In this document: positions 17,952 to 27,514 of the stretch, piece by piece | How the letters are laid out: every line of letters starts with the position of its first letter | Numbering within the stretch: the stretch's first letter is position 1 | Assembly: GCF_000220255.1 (NCBI RefSeq) | Contig: NZ_GL982513.1 | Location: 1,516,225-1,561,659 of the forward strand | From: Prevotella pallens ATCC 700821 | GTDB lineage: Bacteria > Bacteroidota > Bacteroidia > Bacteroidales > Bacteroidaceae | Length of the DNA: 45,435 bases | Direction: 5' to 3' | Translations under genes and position numbers: made by a program | The notes under the pieces: generated by a model | What the model was told of the DNA's origin: nothing | What the model saw: only the letters and a program-made list of their open reading frames with translations | The model's database searches: none

Positions 17952-18644
17952 ATGGGCTTTACTTTTAAACAGTTCCATATAGAACAAGATGAATGTGCTA
18001 TGAAAGTGGGAACTGATGGTGTTCTGTTAGGGAGTTGGGCAACTGGAGGCAAATATATTCTTGATATTGGAACAGGAACTGGATTAATAGCTTTAATGCT
18101 AGCGCAACGATTTTCTTCTTCTCATATTGATGCCATAGAAATAGATGCAAGGGCTGTAATGCAAGCAAAGAGAAATGTAGAAAGTTCTCCATTTGCAGAA
18201 CAAATTACCGTTAAACATTGTTCGTTGCAGAATTATTCTGAAAAACAAGGTCTATATGATGCTATAGTATGTAATCCGCCCTATTTTGAAAATTCAATGA
18301 AAAATCGAAATAAAAATAAAACCATAGCAAGACACACTGACACGCTCCCCTTCAATGTTCTTATAAAATCAGCCTATAAACTACTTTCATCAAGTGGACT
18401 CTTTTCTTTAATTCTTCCTATTGATTCGTATCATATTATAGAACCTGAGGCTATTTCAAATGGATTTTCAGTCTTAAAAAAAATATTTATACAGACCACT
18501 CCTTACAAACACCCTAAACGGGTGTTAATAGAATTAGGAAAGATTCCAAGCGAATACTACTCAACAACAGAATGCTTGCAAGATTGTAATGGAAAGAAAT
18601 CGGAATGGTATAGAGAATTAACAGATGAGTTTTATCTTAAATAA
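17952..18644 (+). CDS. trmN6: tRNA1(Val) (adenine37-N6)-methyltransferase
   Basis: The 230-residue Rossmann-fold methyltransferase shows the SAM motif ILDIGTGTGLIALML (about residues 35-50), an acidic residue at the end of strand 2 (IDAIEIDARA) and the N6-adenine catalytic motif NPPYF near residue 110. The N-terminal FTFKQFHIEQDECAMKVGTDGVLLGSW is typical of YfiC/TrmN6. The ATG follows the lipid-kinase stop with no gap, indicating translational coupling. The length is as expected. Confidence 0.9.
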   Translation: MGFTFKQFHIEQDECAMKVGTDGVLLGSWATGGKYILDIGTGTGLIALMLAQRFSSSHIDAIEIDARAVMQAKRNVESSPFAEQITVKHCSLQNYSEKQGLYDAIVCNPPYFENSMKNRNKNKTIARHTDTLPFNVLIKSAYKLLSSSGLFSLILPIDSYHIIEPEAISNGFSVLKKIFIQTTPYKHPKRVLIELGKIPSEYYSTTECLQDCNGKKSEWYRELTDEFYLK

Positions 18645-19055
18645 TGATGTTCATTTAGCTACATACGAGAATAGATTCTTTCTACAATATTAGAGAGAAC
18701 TCATTCAACATAAATAGGCCATTGGTGAGTAAAATAGATACATTAGAAAAGCGATGGAGATAAAAGAGTTAGTATAAGAAATTCTACTTATATGCACTAA
18801 TATTGAAATATCACATTATTATTCAGATATTTATAACAGTATTAAAAATAAAATGTTGAAGAATAAAGGAATTCATAATTTGCATTTAAATAAATTCCGC
18901 TCAAGCAATATAATATAGTAGGACCAGGAGTTTATTATTCCAACATAGGTTTTAAACTTGTGTTTAACTATTCAGTAGGCATAATAAGAAAGCGTCTACA
19001 GAAGTAGCTAATATAACCAAAAATTATCTAGTAAAATAAGGAGAAATAAACGTCT

Positions 19056-19166
19056 CAAAGGATGTAGTTTGTTATGATTTCTAATTTGCAACTGACAGAT
19101 ATCTAAAACGCAACTGACAGATATCTGAAACGAACGTAATAGATATCTGAAAGAAGAGCTACTAAC
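19056..19166 (+). repeat. 22-bp-period palindrome array, copy B
   Basis: The cores start at 19075 (TGATTTCT, degenerate), 19097, 19119 and 19141 (all AGATATCT), exactly 22 bp apart. The linkers are AATTTGCAACTGAC, AAAACGCAACTGAC and GAAACGAACGTAAT. Homology to copy C begins at least at 19056 (CAAAGGATGTAGTTT) and continues after the array (GAGCTACTAACATCT). Confidence 0.9.
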
Positions 19167-19265
19167 ATCTGGGTGAATTTTCTATACTTCTTATACACTC
19201 TATTTAATCTATACGTAAAAGTAGATGCTGTTTATATTCTCTTCAAAAACCAGCTATATAAAATA

Positions 19266-19303
19266 AATATGGCGTTGCATCTCTTTATATGCAACGCCAT
19301 ATT
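19266..19303 (-). terminator. Terminator of the lysE-DUF4924-rfbD-prfC operon
   Basis: A perfect 15-bp stem (19266-19280 with 19289-19303) with an 8-nt loop is followed on the minus strand by a T-rich tail. It lies about 107 nt past the prfC stop. Confidence 0.75.
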
Positions 19304-19409
19304 CGATAGGGGGAATAGTAGTTTAATACTTTTTATTTTAACGAAAATTTATTATATAATAAGGCAGACTACTTAGCCTTAAATAGGCATTATAATCAAT
19401 ACCTATTCA

Positions 19410-20993
19410 CTAAAATTCGCTAGTAAAGTGGAACTTTATATCTTCAAAATCTTGTTGTGCCATACTGAGCACATAGCCAGAATCAGCAAGAAACACATCT
19501 CGTCCTTCTGTATCTTTTGCCATATACTGATATTTACGTTTCTTGAAGTTCTCGAGTGCTTCGGCATTTTCTGCTTCTATCCAACAAGCTTTGTGTAGGT
19601 GTACAGGTTCCCATCTACACTTGGCGTTGTATTCGTGTTCCAAACGATATTGTATTACTTCGAACTGAAGTTGTCCTACGGTTCCTACAATTTTACGATT
19701 GTTGAACTGATTGATGAATAGCTGTGCTACACCTTCGTTCATAAGTTGTTCCAAACCTTTCTGAAATTGTTTGGCTTTCATAGGATCATCGTTCTCTATG
19801 TATTTAAACAGTTCGGGTGAGAAACTAGGTAGTCCTCGAAAGTGCAATTGTTCTCCTTCGGTAAGAGTATCGCCTATTTTGAATACACCGCCAGTATCGG
19901 GTAAGCCTACTATATCACCTGGATATGCTTCATCGACAGTACTTTTACGTTGCGCCATAAATTGTGTAGGCGATGAGAAACGTAGTGTTTTGCCGTTTCT
20001 TACATGTAGATAAGGCTGATTGCGCTCAAACTTTCCTGAACAAATCTTACAAAATGCAATACAACTACGATGGTTAGGGTCGATATTTGCAGTGATTTTA
20101 AATATAAAACCACTAAACTTTTTCTCTTCAGGCTCAACCAGTCGTTCCTCAGCCATAGTAGGTTTGGGGCTTGGTGCAATGCGAACGAAACAATTCAGTA
20201 GTTCCTGTACACCAAAATTATTCAGTGCTGAACCAAAGAAAACAGGTGCAACCTTTGCTGAACGGTATGCTTCGAGATTAAATTCAGGGTATACCCCATC
20301 AACCAGTTCAAGGTCGGCACGCAATTGTTCTGCAGCATCGTCTCCAATATGAGCAGCTAAATCGGCATTGTCCAATTTAATTTCTACCTTTTCTGTTACA
20401 CGTTGCTTGTTTGGCGTGAATAAGTTTAGATTCTGTTCGTATATGTTATAAACTCCTTTGAAACGTTGTCCTTGTCCTATTGGCCAAGAAAGTGGGCGGA
20501 CACTTATTTGCAATTCCTCTTCCAGTTCATCAAGTAAGTCGAACGGTTCACGACCTTCACGGTCCATCTTGTTTATGAAAATTATTACAGGAGTGTTACG
20601 CATTCGGCACACTTCCATAAGTTTTCTTGTTTGCGTTTCTACACCTTTTGCAGAATCCACCACAATAATAGCTGAATCAACAGCAGTAAGTGTTCGATAA
20701 GTATCTTCTGCAAAGTCTTGGTGTCCTGGTGTATCTAATATATTCACCTTATAGCCTTCGTAATCGAATTCCATAACTGAGGTGGAAACAGAAATACCAC
20801 GTTGTTTTTCTATATCCATCCAGTCGGAAGTTGCCGTCTTCTTTATCTTGTTATTCTTAACTGCCCCTGCCACTTGTATCTGTCCACCAAACAAAAGAAA
20901 CTTCTCTGTAAGAGTAGTTTTACCAGCGTCAGGGTGTGAAATAATAGCAAAGGTTCTTCTACGTTCTATTTCGTTCATAGGAATATTATTCAT
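19410..20993 (-). CDS. prfC: Peptide chain release factor 3
   Basis: The 527-residue translational GTPase recycles release factors 1 and 2 from the ribosome after termination. G-motifs: SHPDAGKTT (P-loop, residues 19-27), RGIS in switch I, DTPGHQDF and NKMD. The downstream part, with a beta-barrel domain ([20 protein letters not shown]) and the C-terminal PrfC-type region, separates it from EF-G, which is longer. It is the last gene of a minus-strand run after rfbD with a 25-nt gap. Two nearby start codons are possible (Met1 and Met6); the first is kept. Confidence 0.95.
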   Translation of the reverse strand: MNNIPMNEIERRRTFAIISHPDAGKTTLTEKFLLFGGQIQVAGAVKNNKIKKTATSDWMDIEKQRGISVSTSVMEFDYEGYKVNILDTPGHQDFAEDTYRTLTAVDSAIIVVDSAKGVETQTRKLMEVCRMRNTPVIIFINKMDREGREPFDLLDELEEELQISVRPLSWPIGQGQRFKGVYNIYEQNLNLFTPNKQRVTEKVEIKLDNADLAAHIGDDAAEQLRADLELVDGVYPEFNLEAYRSAKVAPVFFGSALNNFGVQELLNCFVRIAPSPKPTMAEERLVEPEEKKFSGFIFKITANIDPNHRSCIAFCKICSGKFERNQPYLHVRNGKTLRFSSPTQFMAQRKSTVDEAYPGDIVGLPDTGGVFKIGDTLTEGEQLHFRGLPSFSPELFKYIENDDPMKAKQFQKGLEQLMNEGVAQLFINQFNNRKIVGTVGQLQFEVIQYRLEHEYNAKCRWEPVHLHKACWIEAENAEALENFKKRKYQYMAKDTEGRDVFLADSGYVLSMAQQDFEDIKFHFTSEF

Positions 20994-21018
20994 TGTCTTT
21001 CGTGAGCAACTATTGTTT

Positions 21019-21900
21019 TTATGCTTCTCTCAACAAGTTTTCCATACATCTCTCCAAACTATCTTCCCAATAAGGGACATTTGTGCCAAAGGTCTCTTTT
21101 ATTTTTGTTTTGTCGAACACAGAATAAGCTGGACGTTTTACAGGCGATGGAAACTCGTTGCTATGACACGGCTGAATGTTGCAGTTGGTATTGCCGGCTA
21201 GTTTTGCAATTTGCTTTGCAAAGTCGTACCAGCTACAAACTCCTTCATTCGAAAAATGATATATACCTGTTTTACCTTCGTATTTTCTGTTTTCAACGAT
21301 ATTGAAAATTGCATTGGCTAGATCTACAGCGTAAGTTGGCGTACCACATTGGTCGAACACAACCTTCAGTTCGGACTTCGTGGCAGTAAGATTCATCATT
21401 GTTTTTACAAAATTCTTACCAAATTCACCATATAGCCATGCAGTTCTTATAATGATGTATTTTCCTCCGATAGCTTTAATTTTCTCTTCGCCGTGTAGTT
21501 TCGTTAGTCCATAAACACCTGTTGGTGTGCCTTTCTGGTCTTCTTTGCAAGGTGTGTTGTATGGGTCTCCGCCAAAAACATAATCGGTGCTGATGTGTAC
21601 CAACAGTCCATCAACCTCTTTCATAGCCTTTGCTAAGTTTTCTGGAGCAGTGGCATTGAGCGTTTCTACAATGTTGCCAGCAGTTTCTGCAGCATCAACG
21701 TTTGTCCACGCCGCACAATTTATTATACATTTTATATTATGTTCCTTTACTATTTTACGTATATCGTCAAGGTCCGTAATATCAAGTTTTTGATAGCCAT
21801 CGCATACATCAGTAAAAATATAATGGTCGTTGCTGTTCTTCACTATCACCTGAATGGTATTTCCCAGCATACCGTTTGCACCTGTAACTAATATGTTCAT
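21019..21900 (-). CDS. rfbD: dTDP-4-dehydrorhamnose reductase
   Basis: The 293-residue SDR enzyme performs the last step of dTDP-L-rhamnose synthesis (NADPH-dependent reduction of dTDP-4-keto-rhamnose) for surface polysaccharides. It shows the NAD(P)-binding motif [14 protein letters not shown] at residues 3-16, STDYVFGG, the catalytic YGLTKLHGE (Tyr-x3-Lys) and [14 protein letters not shown]. No other rhamnose-pathway genes (rfbA, B, C) are in this window, so rfbD sits apart in a housekeeping operon, between DUF4924 (11-nt gap) and prfC. Confidence 0.93.
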   Translation of the reverse strand: MNILVTGANGMLGNTIQVIVKNSNDHYIFTDVCDGYQKLDITDLDDIRKIVKEHNIKCIINCAAWTNVDAAETAGNIVETLNATAPENLAKAMKEVDGLLVHISTDYVFGGDPYNTPCKEDQKGTPTGVYGLTKLHGEEKIKAIGGKYIIIRTAWLYGEFGKNFVKTMMNLTATKSELKVVFDQCGTPTYAVDLANAIFNIVENRKYEGKTGIYHFSNEGVCSWYDFAKQIAKLAGNTNCNIQPCHSNEFPSPVKRPAYSVFDKTKIKETFGTNVPYWEDSLERCMENLLREA

Positions 21901-21911
21901 ATTTCTTTTTT

Positions 21912-22517
21912 TTAATCTTCAAATTGTAATCCTTCAGTTTTATCTTTCAGATAATAGTCTGAAAGCATACCAATGAGCGTTGTTATTTCTTTTAATGCTA
22001 CTTCTGTTTCATGGCTAATTTCCTTCTTTTGCAGTCGAAGCATCATTACGCCGTAAAGAAGATCAAAGCAAGTTTCTATCTCGCTATGCCCAAGATTGGC
22101 AGCAATCTCTTTTAAATTAGGTTCGTTTTTGCGCGCCATTCTATCAGCAACCTGCTTCGTTTTTCCACGAAGTTCTACAATAAAAGGCAATACACGATAA
22201 TACTCTGCAGAATAGAATGGAAATTTAGATGAGGCTAGTAGCTGTGCGTGGAGTTCATTAAGCGATTGCATTACCACTTTATTTATTTGCAAATGTCCAC
22301 TTTCTCTACATCCTTCTTGATTCATCATTCTTATAAGGTCGCCAAACCAATCTTCCTCTTCATCTTTCTGCACATCTGTATAATCGAATTTATCTATATA
22401 CTCTCTGCGAATTTTCATTAGAGAACATTGATAAGCACGTATAATATCCTCTATTTGCCACATATACAATAGATATTCAGCAATACTTTTCTTTCGTAGT
22501 TCTTTAGCAATAAGCAT
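21912..22517 (-). CDS. DUF4924 family protein
   Basis: The 201-residue predicted cytosolic, mostly alpha-helical protein matches the Bacteroidetes-specific DUF4924 family in its start (MLIAKELRKKSIAEYLLYMWQIED), in length and in its position between a LysE-type transporter and rfbD. No catalytic motif or membrane segment is visible, and its function is unknown. It lies 5 nt after the transporter stop and 11 nt before rfbD, so it is tightly embedded in the operon. Confidence 0.8.
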   Translation of the reverse strand: MLIAKELRKKSIAEYLLYMWQIEDIIRAYQCSLMKIRREYIDKFDYTDVQKDEEEDWFGDLIRMMNQEGCRESGHLQINKVVMQSLNELHAQLLASSKFPFYSAEYYRVLPFIVELRGKTKQVADRMARKNEPNLKEIAANLGHSEIETCFDLLYGVMMLRLQKKEISHETEVALKEITTLIGMLSDYYLKDKTEGLQFED

Positions 22518-22522
22518 AAAAG

Positions 22523-23215
22523 TTAATAATAAGAAGGTAAATGATACAAATTAAACACTGTACCTATTAGCATTATAAGTGAGAAAATAATAACTATCGA
22601 TCCTATAATCTTGTTAATAATCAGAATACCACTCATATCAAAGATGTTATGTATCTTGTTTACAAGCCACGTAAGACCATACCACCAAATTAAAGCTCCT
22701 ATAGGAATAGAAGCTAAACCAATGCCCATTTCAACAGGACGAGACGGTTGAATAAAAGCAAATTGTGCAAAAGTAGCAACAAACAAGAAGATTATTAATG
22801 GATTAGAGAAAGTAACAAGGAAAGCAGTTAGTCCATTATGAAAGAGTGTTCCCTTTGTATTACCCCCCTTGCGCATTTTTTTTGTTGGATCAGACATAAA
22901 GCAATAAACACCAAAAAGCATCAAGATAACACTTCCAGAGATTTGCAAAACAAACTGATTAGTTGGATCTTGTAGTGGTTCCATTATAAAACTCATACCG
23001 AGTCCGACAGTAAGTGCATAAATAATATCACTTATAGCAGCACCAACACCAGTTATAAATCCATACCACCTGCCTTTATTTAAAGTTCGTTGAATACACA
23101 AAATACCAACTGGACCCATTGGTGCAGACGCAATAATACCGATTAATATACCTTTAAATATAAAATCGAGTATATCTAATTGGATTAGGAGAAGCATATT
23201 CATAACTTGGTGCAA
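22523..23215 (-). CDS. LysE-family amino-acid exporter-like membrane protein
   Basis: The 230-residue inner-membrane protein has about six hydrophobic segments. The N-terminal motif FKGILIGIIASAPMGPVGIL carries the family's Gly- and Pro-rich signature (ASAPMGPVG), followed by GAAISDIIYAL. The family exports amino acids or similar solutes; the substrate is not predictable. Start: Met1 (23215), Met5 (23203) and Met7 (23197) are all possible, because the hydrophobic region begins after Met7. It is the first gene of the lysE-DUF4924-rfbD-prfC run. A minus-strand TAAATTTG box at 23241-23248 is the likely -7 element. Confidence 0.82.
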   Translation of the reverse strand: MHQVMNMLLLIQLDILDFIFKGILIGIIASAPMGPVGILCIQRTLNKGRWYGFITGVGAAISDIIYALTVGLGMSFIMEPLQDPTNQFVLQISGSVILMLFGVYCFMSDPTKKMRKGGNTKGTLFHNGLTAFLVTFSNPLIIFLFVATFAQFAFIQPSRPVEMGIGLASIPIGALIWWYGLTWLVNKIHNIFDMSGILIINKIIGSIVIIFSLIMLIGTVFNLYHLPSYY

Positions 23216-23259
23216 AATTGCGAAAATTATATGGAATAAGCAAATTTACCAATTAAAAG

Positions 23260-23290
23260 TTTGCCATATTCCGCTTTTTTAATAACTTTG
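23260..23290 (+). promoter_or_regulatory. Promoter of the ROK glucokinase gene
   Basis: TTTG (23260-23263), 19 nt, TAACTTTG (23283-23290) gives a full Bacteroidetes-type match 37 nt before the ATG. The divergent -7 box for lysE (23241-23248) lies just upstream. Confidence 0.7.
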
Positions 23291-23327
23291 TCCCACAAAT
23301 TAAACTAAATATAATATAAAAAAGAAG

Positions 23328-24305
23328 ATGGATGTACAAGAGCCGAAATCATTCGTTATAGGATTAGACTTAGGGGGTACTAATTCTGTTTTTGGAATAG
23401 TAGACCAACGTGGACAAGTGCTTTCTACCTCTTCTATAAAGACTCAAAGTTATAAAACTGTTGAAGATTTTGTAGATGCAGGAATTGAAGTGTTAAAGCC
23501 AATCATTACAAAGGTAGGCGGTATTAGCCAAATACAAGCAATGGGTATCGGAGCTCCGAATGGTAATTTTTATCGTGGAACTATTGAACACGCTGCAAAT
23601 TTAGTTTGGGGACATGAAGGTGTAGTACCATTGGCAGATATGTTTTCAGACCGTTTAGGTATTCCTGTCGGATTAACCAATGATGCGAATGCTGCAGCAA
23701 TTGGTGAGATGCAATACGGAGTAGCTAGAGGTATGAAGAATTTTATTATGATTACTCTCGGTACAGGAGTTGGATCTGGTATTGTTGTAAATGGACAAAT
23801 GGTTTATGGCTCTGATGGTTTTGCGGGCGAACTTGGACATACAATAATGGTACGCGATGATAGTGGACGTCTTTGTGGTTGTGGTAGAAAGGGTTGTTTG
23901 GAAACTTATTGTTCTGCTACTGGAGTTGCACGGACTGCTCGTGAATTTCTTCAGAAATCAAACGAGCCATCATTGCTTCGCGAGATAGACCACGAGGAAA
24001 TAACATCACTTGATGTTTCGATTGCTGCAGGAAAAGGTGATAAGATGGCATTAGATATCTTTGCTTTCACAGGAGATATGCTTGGAGCTGCTTGTGCTGA
24101 TTTTGCAGCATTTACATCACCTGAGGCATTTGTTTTCTTTGGAGGATTAACTAAAGCAGGCGATTTACTGATGAATCCTATTAAAGAAGCATATCAGAAA
24201 TATGTATTACCAATTTACAAAGATAATGTAAAGTTCCTTGTAAGCTCGCTTGACGATGCAGCTGCTGCTGTTTTAGGTGCTTCAGCTATTGGTTGGGAAA
24301 TGTAA
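23328..24305 (+). CDS. ROK-family glucokinase
   Basis: The 325-residue cytosolic sugar kinase would phosphorylate glucose (or a related hexose) with ATP at entry to glycolysis. Motifs: phosphate-binding GLDLGGTNSVFGIVD near residue 12, catalytic Asp in LTNDANAAAIGE, adenosine-site LGTGVGSGI, the ROK signature around GFAGELGHT and the zinc cluster CGCGRKGCLE. Length and motifs favour glucokinase, but N-acetylmannosamine or other ROK kinases cannot be excluded. It is monocistronic, with its own promoter and a downstream terminator shared with the converging regulator gene. Confidence 0.88.
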   Translation: MDVQEPKSFVIGLDLGGTNSVFGIVDQRGQVLSTSSIKTQSYKTVEDFVDAGIEVLKPIITKVGGISQIQAMGIGAPNGNFYRGTIEHAANLVWGHEGVVPLADMFSDRLGIPVGLTNDANAAAIGEMQYGVARGMKNFIMITLGTGVGSGIVVNGQMVYGSDGFAGELGHTIMVRDDSGRLCGCGRKGCLETYCSATGVARTAREFLQKSNEPSLLREIDHEEITSLDVSIAAGKGDKMALDIFAFTGDMLGAACADFAAFTSPEAFVFFGGLTKAGDLLMNPIKEAYQKYVLPIYKDNVKFLVSSLDDAAAAVLGASAIGWEM

Positions 24306-24379
24306 TTGCATATATTTAGGTACGATACAACTATTCGTAACTCAAAGAAGATTATAAGGAAATATAAACTTTTAATTTT

Positions 24380-24413
24380 ATAGACCTTGATAAAACATTT
24401 TATCAAGGTCTAT
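24380..24413. terminator. Bidirectional terminator between glucokinase and the Crp-type regulator
   Basis: A 16-bp stem (24380-24395 with 24398-24413) is flanked by T-rich tails. Its right arm overlaps the stop codon of the regulator gene (24410-24412), so the two converging genes share one hairpin. Confidence 0.8.
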
Positions 24414-25078
24414 TTCATTTTATCTGAGTTGAGAATTGTTATCTGTTTGCCATCTATCTTAATAGCTCCATTATCCTCAAATTCAGAAAGGCATCGCAAC
24501 AATGAAAACTTTTGTATTCCAAATGTATCGGCAATTTCTTGACGAGTGTTACTTAATTTAATTGTACGACTTTGCTGCTCTTTTGCTACTTTCATTAAAA
24601 AGTAAGCTACTTTCTCTCGAACTGTAAGAAGAGATAACATACGAAGTTTCTGAGTGAGAAACACGTTGATTGAGGAAAGAAGCTGAATAAAATTCATACG
24701 TATACGCTCATTTGAATCTATTAAATGCTTAAGCTCTGATGGCATCATACGCATAATCGTTGTGTGTTGTGCTGTTTCAACACTAACTGGCATTGCATTA
24801 TTTTTTGCAAAGATAAAGGCTGGAGCTATTAAAATACACGCCTTTAAACGATCTATTTGGACTTGCTTCCCAGATAAGCCTGTCATTCGTGATATTAACT
24901 CGCCCTTAAGAATAAAATCGGCATACTTGCATGGCATTCCTGCAAGTGTGTATATTTCTTTTGCAGGATACTCCACTATCTTGTAATTTACTGTTTGTAG
25001 TATTGCTTGTATCTCTTTAGCGGTTAATCCATTGAAAAAAGGACTACTGGCGAGTGTCTCGTACATTGATACTTCCAT
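24410..25078 (-). CDS. Crp/Fnr-family transcriptional regulator, HcpR-like
   Basis: The 222-residue protein has an N-terminal cyclic-nucleotide-binding fold (about residues 15-120: SSPFFNGLTAKEIQAIL, ILKGELISRMTG), a long dimerisation helix (about 125-150) and a C-terminal winged helix whose recognition region reads TRQEIADTFGIQKFSLLRCL. There is no cysteine set for an Fnr-type iron-sulfur cluster. The gene lies directly downstream of hcp (97-nt gap with a terminator). In Bacteroidetes a Crp-family protein, HcpR, activates hcp under nitrosative stress, so this is the likely role here (inference). The candidate operator upstream of hcp supports it. Confidence 0.8.
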   Translation of the reverse strand: MEVSMYETLASSPFFNGLTAKEIQAILQTVNYKIVEYPAKEIYTLAGMPCKYADFILKGELISRMTGLSGKQVQIDRLKACILIAPAFIFAKNNAMPVSVETAQHTTIMRMMPSELKHLIDSNERIRMNFIQLLSSINVFLTQKLRMLSLLTVREKVAYFLMKVAKEQQSRTIKLSNTRQEIADTFGIQKFSLLRCLSEFEDNGAIKIDGKQITILNSDKMK

Positions 25079-25138
25079 TATTATTCAATTTATAAGATTA
25101 ACGTATTATATGGATTTTTATTGTAGTGATAATAAGAA

Positions 25139-25167
25139 AAGTCCCTCGACAAAATATCGAGGGACTT
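25139..25167 (-). terminator. Terminator of hcp
   Basis: An 11-bp stem AAGTCCCTCGA/TCGAGGGACTT (25139-25149 with 25157-25167) has a 7-nt loop and is followed by a T-rich tail on the minus strand. It starts 9 nt after the hcp stop. Confidence 0.85.
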
Positions 25168-25175
25168 AATTTATT

Positions 25176-26819
25176 CTAAAGAATATATTTCTGAATATCT
25201 TCTTCTACCGTTCCATTACCAGCAAGTCCAAAGTTATCTATTAAAACCTTTAGAACATTTTCTGAAACAAAGGCAGGAAGTGTTGGACCTATATGTATAT
25301 TCTTCACCCCAAGATGGAGCAGTGCTAGAAGAACAATAACAGCTTTCTGTTCATACCATGCAATATTGAAGAATATTGGTAAGTCGTTAATGTCATTTGC
25401 ACCAAATATTTCTTTCAGCTTGAGTGCAACTACCGCCCAAGAATATGAGTCGTTACATTGTCCTGCATCTAATACTCGTGGAATTCCATTGATGTCTCCA
25501 AGATTTAGCTTGTTGTATTTATATTTAGCACAACCACTGGTAAGGATTACTACATCTTTTGGTAACGCCTTTGCAAATTCTTCATAATAATTGCGACTCT
25601 TCATACGACCATCACAACCACTCATAACAACAAATTTCCGAATGGCACCACTCTTAACTGCCTCTACTATTTTATCGGCAAGAGCAAATACTTGTGCATG
25701 TGCGAATCCACCTACTATTTCGCCTTTCTCTATTTCTTGTGGAGCTTCACAAGTTTTTGCTAATGCTATAACCTCTGAAAAATCTTTCTTTCCATCTTTA
25801 CCTGTAGCAATATGTTTCCAACCTGGAAAACCAGTAGCGTTAGTTGTGAAAACTCTATCAGCATAATTTGCATTCTTAGTAGGAGGAACTATACAGTTTG
25901 TTGTAAAGATAATTGGACCATTGAAGCTTGCAAACTCTTCCTTTTGCTTCCACCATGCATTACCATAGTTTCCTACAAGATGTTTGTATTTCTTAAGACG
26001 AGGATAGTAGTGAGCTGGTAGCATTTCGCTATGAGTATAAACGTCTATACCTGTTCCTTCGGTCTGAATTAACAGATCTTCAATATCTTTAAGGTCGTGT
26101 CCTGAGACAAGAATACCAGGATTTTTACCTACACCAATATTAACTTTTGTAATCTCAGGATTGCCATACGCACTTGTATTTGCCTTGTCGAGTAATGCCA
26201 TTGCATCTACACCATACTTACCTGTTTCGAGTACAAGGCTGATAAGTGTGTCCATATCTGCATTTGGATTGCTAATTTCAGAAAGAGCTTTGCACATAAA
26301 TGCTATAATCTCATCGTTCGTTTCGTCCAAACGAGAAGCATGATCATAGTATGCAGACATACCTTTAAGACCAAGTATTGTTAGCTCTTTTAATGAACGA
26401 AGATCGGGATTTTCGTTGCGGAGTACTCCTTCTCTTATTCCTTCTTCTGAATAATCAGATTTTTCTCCACCCCAACGAACTTCTTGATAGTCAGGAAGTG
26501 ATATATTCTTATTAGATGCTTCCTCTATCAATTTCTTTTTAAGAGATAAACCTGTATCTACTTTATTTAAAATACTCTGATCGTCAAAGTTTGCATTTGT
26601 TATTGTTGCAAACAACGAATCTACAATATAATCAGCAACTTCTTTCGATGGCTTTCCACCTAATGCGTGTTGAATAGTTCCTATACCACGCACAACGCTT
26701 ATTAATAAATCTTGCCACTTTGAGGTTTCTGCCTCTTTACCGCATACTCCTTTAATGGTACAACCTGTTCCTTTTGCTGTTTCCTGACATTGAAAACAGA
26801 ACATTTTATTTTCTATCAT
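25176..26819 (-). CDS. hcp: Hydroxylamine reductase / hybrid cluster protein
   Basis: The 547-residue cytosolic iron-sulfur protein reduces hydroxylamine and, in current models, nitric oxide during nitrosative stress. The N-terminal cluster ligands Cys8, Cys11, Cys20 and Cys26 (C-x2-C-x8-C-x5-C) are of the class found in strict anaerobes. Hybrid-cluster ligand regions are seen as [35 protein letters not shown] and DAGQCNDSY. The length is typical. Met1 and Met6 are both usable starts. It has a candidate Crp-type operator about 40 nt before the predicted transcription start and a terminator just after the stop; the likely regulator gene follows. Confidence 0.95.
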   Translation of the reverse strand: MIENKMFCFQCQETAKGTGCTIKGVCGKEAETSKWQDLLISVVRGIGTIQHALGGKPSKEVADYIVDSLFATITNANFDDQSILNKVDTGLSLKKKLIEEASNKNISLPDYQEVRWGGEKSDYSEEGIREGVLRNENPDLRSLKELTILGLKGMSAYYDHASRLDETNDEIIAFMCKALSEISNPNADMDTLISLVLETGKYGVDAMALLDKANTSAYGNPEITKVNIGVGKNPGILVSGHDLKDIEDLLIQTEGTGIDVYTHSEMLPAHYYPRLKKYKHLVGNYGNAWWKQKEEFASFNGPIIFTTNCIVPPTKNANYADRVFTTNATGFPGWKHIATGKDGKKDFSEVIALAKTCEAPQEIEKGEIVGGFAHAQVFALADKIVEAVKSGAIRKFVVMSGCDGRMKSRNYYEEFAKALPKDVVILTSGCAKYKYNKLNLGDINGIPRVLDAGQCNDSYSWAVVALKLKEIFGANDINDLPIFFNIAWYEQKAVIVLLALLHLGVKNIHIGPTLPAFVSENVLKVLIDNFGLAGNGTVEEDIQKYIL

Positions 26820-26844
26820 AATGTTTTTAATTAAGTTTCTGGTG

Positions 26845-26888
26845 CAAAGGTATTAGTATAGATATTAAGGTAAGGTAACATTTGTTCC
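26845..26888 (-). promoter_or_regulatory. hcp promoter with candidate HcpR operator
   Basis: On the minus strand the -7 box is TACCTTTG (26845-26852), with no TTTG at the -33 spacing. Instead a 15-bp near-palindrome, GGTAACATTTGTTCC (26874-26888, one mismatched pair), is centred about 40 bp before the predicted start. That is the position of a class II Crp-family activator site, so the activator probably replaces the missing -33 box. Confidence 0.6.
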
Positions 26889-27117
26889 TGACTATTGTTA
26901 AATAATCATTAAAAAAAATAGGCTCAGTAGAAAAGATGTAGAGATACTTTGCAAAAGAAGATAATTGTAATAGATTTTACTTTTATATAACTATATCCAG
27001 AAGAACGCTTTATTGGTCAGATATTTATAATAGCATTTAAATTAAAATATTGGAGAATAAAAGATAGCATAAGCCTCATCTTAATAAGTGTCTTTTTGGT
27101 ATTATTATATGATATCA

Positions 27118-27258
27118 CAAAGGCTGTAGTTTATTGTGATATCTAATTCGCAACTTTCAGATATCTGAAACAAACGTTACAGATATCTGAGAAGAACGGG
27201 ATAGATATCTGAGAAGAACGGAACAGATATCTAAAACAAGAGTAGCTAACATTTACTT
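27118..27258 (+). repeat. 22-bp-period palindrome array, copy C
   Basis: Five cores start at 27137 (TGATATCT), 27159, 27181, 27203 and 27225 (all AGATATCT), exactly 22 bp apart. One unit extends to a 12-bp perfect palindrome TCAGATATCTGA. The linkers vary (AATTCGCAACTTTC, GAAACAAACGTTAC, GAGAAGAACGGGAT, GAGAAGAACGGAAC). Homology to copy B covers the lead-in (CAAAGGCTGTAGTTT at 27118) and the exit (GAGTAGCTAACATTT). Confidence 0.9.
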
Positions 27259-27514
27259 GGTTTTTCCTGATAATCTGAGGTACTTTATTGCAAATGAATG
27301 CTATGTAAATATATCACTACAACAAGCTATATGGCTATATATAATATAAGGTAAACATTATATGCCGAAAACATTTAGCAACCAGCATATAACACAAAAG
27401 AGGAAAAGTCCCAATATTATTCGTAATACACAGCTCGTAATCTTCTTTATAATGAAGATGAGAACTATAAAACAAAGAATGGCATATAATGTATTTCCAA
27501 TATGTTCCATGTGT

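Larger units (their letters stand above)
18645..19409. other. Large convergent intergenic region with repeat copy B and a terminator
   Basis: These 765 nt lie between converging trmN6 and prfC. They contain a segment at 18824-18867 that matches 27018-27061 (38 of 44 bases by eye), the 22-bp-period array at 19075-19148 and the prfC terminator at 19266-19303. A 67-codon ORF at 19173-19376 spans the terminator and has no coding character. No gene is supported. Confidence 0.7.
26820..27514. other. Intergenic region upstream of hcp with promoter, operator and repeat copy C
   Basis: This 695-nt region holds the hcp promoter and candidate operator (26845-26888), the motif CTCAGTAGAAAA (26923-26934) also found at 9086-9097, the segment 27018-27061 that matches 18824-18867, and the five-unit array at 27137-27232. 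The rest is AT-rich and shows no gene. Confidence 0.7.

Noticed and set aside
19173..19376. Plus-strand 67-codon ORF before prfC
   Set aside because: It spans the prfC terminator hairpin and has no coding character; the region is intergenic.
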